DNA of 64,000 nt, from contig NZ_JAUSUG010000013.1 of NCBI RefSeq assembly GCF_030813435.1, forward strand, positions 1 to 64,000. Reading direction: 5' to 3'. This document shows, piece after piece, positions 54,662 to 62,770 of the stretch. The notes below the pieces were generated by a model, which worked only from the letters and a program-made list of their open reading frames with translations, was not told the DNA's origin and did not search any database. Position numbers and translations under genes: made by a program. Every line of letters begins with the position of its first letter. The first letter of the stretch is position 1. The stretch is from Evansella vedderi. Its GTDB lineage: Bacteria; Bacillota; Bacilli; Bacillales; Salisediminibacteriaceae.

Positions 54662-54702
54662 ACTACTATTATTTACTAAATTTTTAAGAGGAGGTAAAGA
54701 AA

Positions 54703-55854
54703 GTGAAGCAAGTTCGAATGGGAATTATTGGTGCAGGTTTGAGGAGTGGTATAGCTAAGTATTGGCATCAGCCAGAAAAGAACTCAATTGTGGTTGGGGT
54801 CGCAGATATCTCGACAAAAAGGTTAGACGAGTTCAAAGAAAAGATTGATGACAATTGTTTTGCTACAACAGATTATAAAGAACTTTTAAGGAGAGAAGAT
54901 ATTGATGCAGTTGCAATAACATCACCAGATTACTTACATGAAGAACATGCAATTGCAGCACTAGAAGCTGGAAAACATGTTTATTGCGAGAAACCTTTAG
55001 CTATAACCGTAGAAGGGTGTGACAACATAATTCAAACAGCTGAAAGAACAGGGAAACATTTAATGATTGGATTTAATATGAGGTATATGAATATGTATCG
55101 TACCATGAAAGGAATTGTTGATTCTGGTGTAATTGGTGATATAAAAGCTGTTTGGGTACGACATTTTGTAGGGTATGGAGGGTATTTCTATTATCATGAC
55201 TGGCACGCCTTAAAGAAAAACACAACCTCTCTATTATTACAGAAAGGATCACATGATATAGATATCATACATTGGATTGCAGGTTCATATACAAAACGTG
55301 TTTCTGCATTTGGAAGTTTAGATTTCTATGGTGGTGATAAATCGAACAATTTAACTTGCCCTACATGTGACATACAAGATAGCTGTACAGAGGCGAGTCC
55401 AGGTGTATTAGTAGAATGTGCTTATCGGGAAGAAATAGATGTTGAGGATAATAATGTGGTAATTATGGAACTAGAAAATGGAGTAAAAGCTTCTTATTTA
55501 CAATGTCATTTCACTCCAGATTACCAAAGAAATTACACATTTATCGGCACGAAAGGTAGAATGGAAAATTCAGAACCGGACGGAAAAGTGTATGTAAAAA
55601 CAAGAAAGTCTAATACATGGGAGGAATATTCTGACCAAACATATGAAATTAAAAAAGCAGAAGGGAGTCATGGTGGGGCCGATCCTATAATTTGTAAAGA
55701 CTTTATTGACTTGATATTAAATGACAAATCTCCAATTCCAACTATTTTAGATGGAAGAATGAGTGTTGCTACGGGATGTGCCGCAGCCGAATCTATGAGA
55801 AATAATGGTAAGACTGTTGAAGTTAAAAGACCTTCTTTTATTGTGAATACGTAA
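54703..55854 (+). CDS. Gfo/Idh/MocA-family NAD-dependent protein
   Basis: A 383-residue protein with an N-terminal Rossmann fold (G-I-I-G-A-G-L-R-S-G), C-E-K-P-L-A-I-T, and the C-terminal alpha/beta domain with Q-K-G-S-H-D-I-D-I-I-H-W. A cysteine cluster C-P-T-C-D-I-Q-D-S-C near residue 224 is unusual for the family. It may be a sugar dehydrogenase or an NAD-dependent glycosidase of family GH109 (alpha-N-acetylgalactosaminidase). The latter would suit the decayed GalNAc genes downstream. GTG start with GAGGAGGTAAAGAAA. Confidence 0.85.
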   Translation: MKQVRMGIIGAGLRSGIAKYWHQPEKNSIVVGVADISTKRLDEFKEKIDDNCFATTDYKELLRREDIDAVAITSPDYLHEEHAIAALEAGKHVYCEKPLAITVEGCDNIIQTAERTGKHLMIGFNMRYMNMYRTMKGIVDSGVIGDIKAVWVRHFVGYGGYFYYHDWHALKKNTTSLLLQKGSHDIDIIHWIAGSYTKRVSAFGSLDFYGGDKSNNLTCPTCDIQDSCTEASPGVLVECAYREEIDVEDNNVVIMELENGVKASYLQCHFTPDYQRNYTFIGTKGRMENSEPDGKVYVKTRKSNTWEEYSDQTYEIKKAEGSHGGADPIICKDFIDLILNDKSPIPTILDGRMSVATGCAAAESMRNNGKTVEVKRPSFIVNT

Positions 55855-55904
55855 CTAAAACATAATGGAAATTAGAGATGGCTTTAAGGAAATGAGGTGA
55901 TCCC

Positions 55905-56867
55905 TTGGCAAATATAAACATTAGTTCAAAAAAAACAGGAGTCACTAAAGTAAAACCTGAACGATTTAAACCACTAAAGAAATCACTAAAAAGAAACTTT
56001 GATCTTTATTTATTAATTGCACCAGTTTTAATCTATTTCTTAGTCTTTCATTACTTTCCTATGTATGGTGTACAAATCGCTTTTAAAAATTTCAACGCAT
56101 CACTTGGGATATGGGGAAGTCCATGGGTAGGGTTTGACCATTTTGAAAGATTTTTTAATAGTTTTTTCTTTTGGAGACTGATTTTAAATACGTTAGGAAT
56201 TGGTTTATACACACTTGCATTAGCATTTCCAATTCCTATTATTATCGCTTTAATGTTGAATGAAGCTAGAAATGCTAAGTTTAAAAAGTTTGTTCAAACG
56301 GTAATCTACGCACCACATTTTTTGTCAACTGTGGTAGTAGTAGGTATGCTACTTTTGTTCTTAAAGCCAGACGGATTGCTTAATCAATTAATCATTTTGT
56401 TTGGTGGGGAACCTATATATTTTATAACTGAACCATCTTGGTTTAAAACGATTTATGTTTTCTCAGAAGTTTGGCAAACAATGGGATGGAGTTCCATTAT
56501 TTATTTGGCAGCATTAACTGCAGTTGATAAACAATTACATGAAGCAGCAGTAATAGATGGGGCTAATAGATTACAAAGAATATGGCATATTAATATTCCT
56601 ACTATTATGCCCACTATTGTAATACTGTTTATTTTAAATGCGGGAACAGTTATGTCTGTTGGATTCGAAAAAGTATTTTTGATGCAAAATTCACTAAACA
56701 TGTCTGCTTCAGATGTTATTTCAACTTATGTATATAGGAGTGGTATTTTAGAAGCTCAATATAGTTTTTCTGCTGCTATTGGTCTATTTAATTCTGTAAT
56801 CAATTTTATATTATTAGTTATGGTTAACTATTTTGCCAAAAAAGCAAATCAAACGAGTTTATGGTAG
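55905..56867 (+). CDS. ABC importer permease, LplB type (second system)
   Basis: A 320-residue permease with six helices; EAA loop E-A-A-V-I-D-G-A-N-R-L-Q-R-I-W. It pairs with the next gene. TTG start at 55905 with ATGAGGTGATCC upstream. Confidence 0.92.
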   Translation: MANINISSKKTGVTKVKPERFKPLKKSLKRNFDLYLLIAPVLIYFLVFHYFPMYGVQIAFKNFNASLGIWGSPWVGFDHFERFFNSFFFWRLILNTLGIGLYTLALAFPIPIIIALMLNEARNAKFKKFVQTVIYAPHFLSTVVVVGMLLLFLKPDGLLNQLIILFGGEPIYFITEPSWFKTIYVFSEVWQTMGWSSIIYLAALTAVDKQLHEAAVIDGANRLQRIWHINIPTIMPTIVILFILNAGTVMSVGFEKVFLMQNSLNMSASDVISTYVYRSGILEAQYSFSAAIGLFNSVINFILLVMVNYFAKKANQTSLW

Positions 56868-56878
56868 GGGGGGTAGGA

Positions 56879-57757
56879 ATGAAAGATTCAAAATCAGATA
56901 AGGTAGTAGATATAATAAATTATTTTCTATTAGTTATAGTCGCCTTACTTGTAATATACCCACTACTATTTGTACTAAGTGCATCCCTTAGTGATCCGAG
57001 AAGTGTAATCAATGGTGAGGTATGGTTATGGCCAAAGGGTTTTACCTTAGATGCCTATGCAAAATTATTTCAAAATCAGGATCTTATACGTGGGTTCGTG
57101 AACACTTTTAAGTATACCTCCGTGGGAACAATTATCAATATTGTTCTGACTATCATGGCTGCGTACCCTTTATCAAGACGAGATTTTGTAGGCAGGAATG
57201 TTTTAATGGCTATTTTAGTTTTCACAATGTTCTTTAGTGGTGGGTTAATTCCACTATATCTATTAATTAGAGACCTAGGAATGCTTGATACTTTTTGGGT
57301 AATGGTTATTCCAAATGCTGTATCTATTTTTAATATTATTATTATGAGAACTTTCTTTCAATCCATACCATGGGAATTACAAGAGGCCTCTATTATTGAT
57401 GGTTGTTCGAATATTCAAATACTAACCAAAATTATTTTACCTCTTTCTATGCCGGTTATTGCCGTTATGGTGTTATTTTATTCAGTTGGACATTGGAATT
57501 CTTACTTTAATGCATTAATTTATTTAACAGACAGGGATAAATTTCCTTTACAACTTATATTGCGTGAAATACTGATCCAGAGTCAGACGGATGAAATGAT
57601 TCAAAGCACCACTGAATCAATAGTAGAACAACAAATGATGGTTGAAGGCTTGAAGTATGCTGTTCTGATTGTTTCTAGTTTGCCAATGCTGATATTATAC
57701 CCATTTCTTCAACGCTATTTTGTAACAGGGTTAATGATTGGCTCTATTAAAGGATAA
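56879..57757 (+). CDS. ABC importer permease, LplC type (second system)
   Basis: A 292-residue permease with EAA loop E-A-S-I-I-D-G-C-S-N-I-Q-I-L and end R-Y-F-V-T-G-L-M-I-G-S-I-K-G. ATG at 56879 is preferred because AGGGGGGGTAGGA directly precedes it; an in-frame start at 56861 would overlap the previous gene. Confidence 0.92.
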   Translation: MKDSKSDKVVDIINYFLLVIVALLVIYPLLFVLSASLSDPRSVINGEVWLWPKGFTLDAYAKLFQNQDLIRGFVNTFKYTSVGTIINIVLTIMAAYPLSRRDFVGRNVLMAILVFTMFFSGGLIPLYLLIRDLGMLDTFWVMVIPNAVSIFNIIIMRTFFQSIPWELQEASIIDGCSNIQILTKIILPLSMPVIAVMVLFYSVGHWNSYFNALIYLTDRDKFPLQLILREILIQSQTDEMIQSTTESIVEQQMMVEGLKYAVLIVSSLPMLILYPFLQRYFVTGLMIGSIKG

Positions 57758-57776
57758 AAAATAAGGGGTGGTTATT

Positions 57777-59387
57777 TTGAAAATGAATCTTTTTGTTACT
57801 GTATTTGTGCTACTTTCACTTGTATTGGTAGGTTGTTCAGATTCAACAACTGGTATTTCTGAAGAGGACAGAGAAAGTGCTTTAGAAAATTTAAATGACG
57901 AAGGTTTTCCAATTGTTAATGAGAAAATTGAAGTTGAAGGGTTTGCTGCAAAGTTTTTTGCTGCTCAGGATTGGAATAACTTAATGCTTTGGGAAGAGTA
58001 TGAGAAAAAATCCAATATTAAAGTCAATTGGGAAACAGTTACAACAGAAGTATTAGCTGAAAGACGGAATCTCAAGCTTGCGAGTGGTGATTATCCAGAA
58101 ATTATGTTTGCATCTGCATTATCTAGGACAGATTTAGCGCAATATGGTAACCAAGGGACATTTATTGCATTAAATGAATTAATAGATTTATATGCTCCAA
58201 ATTTCAAAAAAATTATGGAAGAATATCCGATAGTGGAAAAGGGTATTACGATGCCGGACGGAAATATATATGGGTTCCCAGCAATATTTGACCCAGATTT
58301 TAAAGGGTTACACATAGGAACACCATGGATTAATAAAGAGTGGTTGGAGAATCTAGAATTAGAAGAGCCAAAAACTTTAGAAGAACTATATGAAGTATTA
58401 ACAGCATTTAAAGAGCAAGACCCTAATGGAAGTGGAAAGGATGATGTCATTCCATGGGGAGGGGTATCAATTAATGGTGTAATTAATTATTTAAGAGGTG
58501 CTTTTGAATTAAATAATCGCGGTGTTGCAAACCTTCACATAGACCAAGATCCACAAACGGGTAATGTTCGGTTTATACCAACCACAGATAATTATAAACA
58601 GTTACTCGAATATGTAAACAAACTATACAGCGAAGGGCTGATCGATCAAGAAATCTTCACGATTGCATATCATGAGTTTACATCAAAAGGAACACAAGGT
58701 ATTTACGGGGTTATTAACGGTATAGATCCAGGGACTTTAATGAACTTAGAAGGCTATGTTGGACTACCAGTATTAGAGGGAATTAACGGAAAGCGGTTAA
58801 ATACTGCTATAGGATCTCCACTCGGAAATATAGGAATGTTTGTTATAACAGATAAAGCTAAAAACCCTGAAGCAATGGTAAGATGGATAGACTATTTCTA
58901 TGGAGATGAAGGAGCGAAAAACTTTTTCTTAGGATTTGAAGGGATAACATATATTGAGACTGAAGATGGAGTATATGAATATACAGAGGAAATTACTAAT
59001 AACCCTGATGGATTAAATTTGGATCAGGCAATTAGTCAATATTTAACCTGGCCAGGTGGTTTTTATCCAGGGATCGTAAAAGAACAATATTTTAAAGGAG
59101 CAGAAGGTAATGAGGCATCTAGGGCTAGAGCTGAAAAAGCAGAACCGTATACTTTAGACATGAATGAAGTTTGGCCAGTTTTTAACTTTACATTGGAAGA
59201 ACATGAAGAACTTACAGTAATTCAGAATGATATTAACACCTACGTAGAGGAATCTACTGCTGAATTCGTAACAGGCAGACGTTCTTTCTCCGATTGGGAT
59301 AATTATGTAAATCAATTAGAAAGAATGGGGTTAAATCGCTATTTAGAAATTATTCAAGCAGCCTACGAACGGTATTTAGAAGAATAA
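57777..59387 (+). CDS. Sugar-binding lipoprotein (second system)
   Basis: A solute-binding protein of about 536 residues. The lipobox L-V-G-C gives Cys20 when TTG at 57777 is used (AAGGGGTGG upstream). N-W-E-T-V-T-T-E-V-L-A-E-R-R-N-L and G-S-P-L-G-N-I-G-M-F-V-I-T belong to the LplA-like group of large oligosaccharide-binding proteins. The substrate is unknown; the context hints at an amino-sugar glycan. Confidence 0.9.
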   Translation: MKMNLFVTVFVLLSLVLVGCSDSTTGISEEDRESALENLNDEGFPIVNEKIEVEGFAAKFFAAQDWNNLMLWEEYEKKSNIKVNWETVTTEVLAERRNLKLASGDYPEIMFASALSRTDLAQYGNQGTFIALNELIDLYAPNFKKIMEEYPIVEKGITMPDGNIYGFPAIFDPDFKGLHIGTPWINKEWLENLELEEPKTLEELYEVLTAFKEQDPNGSGKDDVIPWGGVSINGVINYLRGAFELNNRGVANLHIDQDPQTGNVRFIPTTDNYKQLLEYVNKLYSEGLIDQEIFTIAYHEFTSKGTQGIYGVINGIDPGTLMNLEGYVGLPVLEGINGKRLNTAIGSPLGNIGMFVITDKAKNPEAMVRWIDYFYGDEGAKNFFLGFEGITYIETEDGVYEYTEEITNNPDGLNLDQAISQYLTWPGGFYPGIVKEQYFKGAEGNEASRARAEKAEPYTLDMNEVWPVFNFTLEEHEELTVIQNDINTYVEESTAEFVTGRRSFSDWDNYVNQLERMGLNRYLEIIQAAYERYLEE

Positions 59388-59392
59388 CTATA

Positions 59393-59422
59393 GAGAGCAT
59401 GCGAAGTTATTCGCATGCTCTC
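59393..59422 (+). terminator. Hairpin between binding protein and DUF624 genes
   Basis: GAGAGCATGCGAA pairs perfectly with TTCGCATGCTCTC over a 4-base loop. No T tract follows, so it more likely protects the 3' end of the binding-protein transcript and lets some transcription continue. Confidence 0.65.
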
Positions 59423-59480
59423 CTCAAAAACAAAAAAAACTAAAGTTGATGAATCGAATAAAAGACAGGTGTGAGGCACT

Positions 59481-60107
59481 GTGGTTAGGGGAATTTTTCA
59501 AGGACTGTATAGTATAGGAGATTTCTTATTAAAAATTCTTTATTTACAACTATTGTGGGTAATATTTACATTGTTGGGGTTTGTAATTTTAGGTATTTCA
59601 CCAGCTACACTCAGTTTATTTATTGTAATAAGAAAGTGGTTAAGGGAAAAACAAAGACAAATATCATTTGGGAAATTATATTGGCAAACTTACAAAGAAG
59701 AATTTATAAAAGGAAATATACTGGGGTGGGGATTTGGACTTATAGGTTATTTTATTATAGTAAACATTCTTTTATTAAAATATATTGATAATTATTTCAA
59801 GATTGTGGTCTTAGTACTAGTAATAGCTGTTGCGTTCATTTTTATAATTATGTTAATTTACATATTTCCAGTTTATGCTCATTTTAAAGTTCCGTATTTG
59901 AGGTATGTTACCTTAACACTTATTATAGCAGTTTCTTTTCCCGTACATACGGTTGGTATAATTGTAGGATTATTTGTTCTATATTATTTATTTATATATG
60001 TACCGGGTTTAATTCCATTCGTAAGTGTAAGTCTTGTTGCAGTATTTATTACTTGGGTTGCATTAAATGCCTTTTACAAGATGGAAAATTTAACAAATGC
60101 CTCATAA
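59481..60107 (+). CDS. DUF624 (YesL-like) membrane protein, second copy
   Basis: A 208-residue membrane protein with about five helices and the signature G-I-S-P-A-T-L-S-L-F-I-V-I-R-K-W-L-R-E-K. It is a paralogue of the protein at 31496, so each importer of the window has its own DUF624 companion. GTG start at 59481. Confidence 0.87.
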   Translation: MVRGIFQGLYSIGDFLLKILYLQLLWVIFTLLGFVILGISPATLSLFIVIRKWLREKQRQISFGKLYWQTYKEEFIKGNILGWGFGLIGYFIIVNILLLKYIDNYFKIVVLVLVIAVAFIFIIMLIYIFPVYAHFKVPYLRYVTLTLIIAVSFPVHTVGIIVGLFVLYYLFIYVPGLIPFVSVSLVAVFITWVALNAFYKMENLTNAS

Positions 60108-60190
60108 ATTTTGACTGAGAAAGATGATAAGAAAGTAGAAGAATTAGCTGATTGGACAATTTCGGTAAATACGAAAGGAAATATAGTACA

Positions 60191-60346
60191 AACGATTTTT
60201 ATCTAGCATTATTTTATATTATCTTTGCAAAAAGTTTAGCTTTAAAAAAGTCTATTAATCTTGCTCTAACTCCGGATAATCCAAGCCCAGATGGACGTGT
60301 AAATCGAGTTGTTAAGGGTGTTACTATTTATGATTATACCGTATAG
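60191..60346 (+). pseudogene. agaS remnant (C-terminal end only)
   Basis: The frame encodes N-D-F-Y-L-A-L-F-Y-I-I-F-A-K-S-L-A-L and then L-T-P-D-N-P-S-P-D-G-R-V-N-R-V-V-K-G-V. This is the end of AgaS-type SIS-domain ketose isomerases, which deaminate and isomerise galactosamine-6-phosphate. Roughly the first 330 residues are missing. Confidence 0.85.
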
Positions 60347-60379
60347 AAAAACAATGTAACAAATTAGGAGGAACAATCT

Positions 60380-60928
60380 ATGGGCTATTTGCAAAATACA
60401 AAGTAAATGTTAATGAAAGCTACTAAATAGAAGTATGCTGTACCTGCCTTCAATATCCATAACCTTGAAACAATTCAAACCGTTGTTGAGGCTGCATTGG
60501 AAATGAGAACCCCGGTAATATTAGCAGCTACTCCTGGGACGATGAATTATGCCGGTAGGGCATATATCCAAGCCATAGCTGAAGTAGCTGCGAAAGAGAA
60601 TGATATTCCTATTGCATTACATTTGGATCACCATGAAACTATTGATCTGATTGTTGAATCATTAAAACTTGGAACAAAGTCGGTGATGATTGACCGCTCA
60701 CATAAAACTTTTGAGGAGAATATAGAAATCTCTAAAAAAGAAGTTGACATTGCTCATAAATATGATGCAACGGTAGAGGCTGAGCTTGGGAAATTAGTTG
60801 GGCAAGAAGATTTGATTGTTGAAGCAAGTGATGCAGCCTATACAGACCCTGATACGGTGTTGGAATTTGTTGAGCGGACAGGAATTGATTCATTAGCGGT
60901 GGCAATCGGAACGGGTCATGGTCTATAA
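60380..60928 (+). pseudogene. Tagatose-bisphosphate aldolase remnant (gatY/kbaY)
   Basis: A class II aldolase with [24 protein letters not shown] and V-E-A-E-L-G-K-L. Two in-frame stops interrupt the N-terminus (TAA at 60404, TAG at 60428), and the protein ends at A-I-G-T-G-H-G-L, missing about the last 100 residues. The original start with AGGAGGAACAATCT upstream is still visible. Confidence 0.92.
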
Positions 60929-61303
60929 ATGAATTAGGTGAACTACTGGGAAAACTAGTTACTAATGATATTCAATTATTTGAAGCTGTAAATGACCCTT
61001 TATTCGACGATGTTGAGTGGATTGTTATTCCTTTAGGAGCAGATGGTGCAATAGTTTAAGCATAACCAAATAAACTATCGTGTAAAGATACCACCTGTAA
61101 AAACAATAAATCCAGTTGGATCTGGAGACTCCGTATTAGCTGGGTTCACTGAAGGTATATATAGGAATCTTTTTGGTCAGGAGTTAATAAAATTTGGTTT
61201 AGCAATGGGAGTACTAAATGCAATGGAATACACAACAAACTATATAAACTTAACTAACCTAAATTGGTGTTTAAAGGAGATAGAAGTTGAAAAAATAATG
61301 TAG
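60928..61303 (+). pseudogene. Tagatose-6-phosphate kinase remnant (lacC/PfkB)
   Basis: The C-terminal part of a PfkB-family kinase in two frames: N-E-L-G-E-L-L-G-K-L-V to I-P-L-G-A-D-G-A-I-V, then a one-base shift near 61057, then P-V-G-S-G-D-S-V-L-A-G-F-T-E-G. The G-S-G-D matches the catalytic G-A-G-D of the family. The 5' two-thirds are deleted, fused to the aldolase remnant. Confidence 0.9.
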
Positions 61304-61417
61304 GTAGAGAAAGAAGGCATAGGGAGTGGTGAACAAATTATTGCTTATTTGATATATCAATAGCTTCTCAACTCTTACATAGAAAGTAAAAATGTAGCTC
61401 AAATAATATAGTCTAGA

Positions 61418-61458
61418 AAGCCACTCATTTACCTATATTTTAGGGGAAATGAGGTTTT
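61418..61458 (+). terminator. Terminator after the remnant genes
   Basis: CCACTCATTTACC pairs with GGGGAAATGAGG with small mismatches, followed by TTTTTTG. It probably ended the ancestral aga/lac operon. Confidence 0.7.
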
Positions 61459-61512
61459 TTGTTTACTTGGTTACAAGTTTGTTATGTAGTGAATGTTTAA
61501 GTTTTCATCTAC

Positions 61513-61962
61513 TCATAAAATATCTGCGTCCTTCCCCTTCGCTATGCTCCCTTTTCTACCGTATTGATTTATTTGTTTCGCAGGGTTGATAGACGCCATT
61601 TGCATGATGTCTTGCAAACTTGCATCGGTATATTTAACTATATTTTTGACGCCATCAATCATAGTGAGAATACTACCAGCTAAGTTGCCATTGTCCAGTC
61701 TAACAGTTGTTCCTGACACGGTGACATTTTGTCCTCCTAAATCATAGGTTCCTGATCCTAAACCTTTGGCACGGATGGAATCAGTAATAAGCATAAGTCT
61801 GTCTGGTCTAATCGTCTTAAATAGTAGCTTAATCATTTCTGGGGAAACATGCTCTCCGTCTACAATAAGCTGACTTTGTAAGTCCTTGATGAGCATTGCA
61901 GCTCCTACGGCTTCCACATCCCGATGGTGGACTCCATTCATAGCAAAGGGTGCTGCTTTCCC
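61513..61962 (-). pseudogene. N-acetylglucosamine-6-phosphate deacetylase remnant (nagA)
   Basis: A segment of about 150 codons with A-M-N-G-V-H-H-R-D, Q-L-I-V-D-G-E-H-V, L-I-T-D-S-I-R-A-K-G-L and L-A-G-S-I-L-T-M. It stops at G-K-D-A-D-I-L, about 20 residues before the usual end, and lacks the N-terminal metal-binding half of the roughly 390-residue family. Confidence 0.9.
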
Positions 61963-62032
61963 CCATGGGAAACGGTAGTTTGCATTTCTTGAAATCAAGC
62001 CATTAAAGGGGATCACCAGCTTCACAGAAGAA

Positions 62033-62482
62033 ATGCTATCGAGAAATATGACCCCGACTTCGTCTGTGATTAGCTTTAAAGAGGTGGAAGCAAAAGGAGA
62101 TATAATTGAGAAATTAAAGTTGGACGAGGGCTCCATCGTATTTGAAATTTACCGTGTCCGTTTAGCTGATAGTAGTCCCATTGCTGTTGAATTGACGTAT
62201 ACACCGAAAAGTATTGTAGGAAACTTGTCGGAAAAGGAATTTAACCACTCCTTTTATGACTATATTGAAAATACGCTTAACCTTAAAATTTTCCATGTTG
62301 ACTAAGAAATTGAATCCGTTTTGGCAAATGAAATGGAAATTGAGTAATTAAAGCTAGAAAAGGGAGAACCAGTTCTATTAGTACATCGACTCACTATGCA
62401 AAAGGGAGGTACCCCTTTTTAGTACTGTAGTACTACATATCGAGCGGACAAATATAAATACAAAATAAAGCTGGAAAGGTGA
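62033..62482 (+). pseudogene. GntR-family regulator remnant (UTRA domain)
   Basis: Only the ligand-binding UTRA half of a NagR/YvoA-like regulator is left: D-E-G-S-I-V-F-E-I-Y-R-V-R-L-A-D, then three in-frame stops near 62303, 62345 and 62420, and then T-T-Y-R-A-D-K-Y-K-Y. The DNA-binding half is missing. It lies back to back with the nagA remnant, as in functional nag clusters. Confidence 0.88.
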
Positions 62483-62720
62483 TTAAATACTGACATTTTG
62501 TTTCGGTCTTTATCATTTGGAAGAAAACTAGTATTCAATTATGGGTGCTAGTTTTTTTACGTAATTAAACTGTACTTAATATAACGAATGGAACAGTTTG
62601 AATTAATGTTGTCAAAATTGAAAATAAATTTGACAATAACTTTTCTAAATGTTACTATTTTTTTGAAAACTTAAGTCAGGAGAACAAAGGAGGGAAGACG
62701 CTTTCGGTTCATGTTAATAT

Positions 62721-62734
62721 TGTAGGCGCTTACT
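62721..62734 (+). promoter_or_regulatory. Candidate cre site before the sialidase gene
   Basis: TGTAGGCGCTTACT differs from the CcpA consensus at one base. It lies 36 bases upstream of the sialidase start. The surrounding gap (62483-62770) holds no gene. Confidence 0.5.
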
Positions 62735-62770
62735 TGTTTTGAGAGAATACGAGAAAGGTGGAGAGGTACG

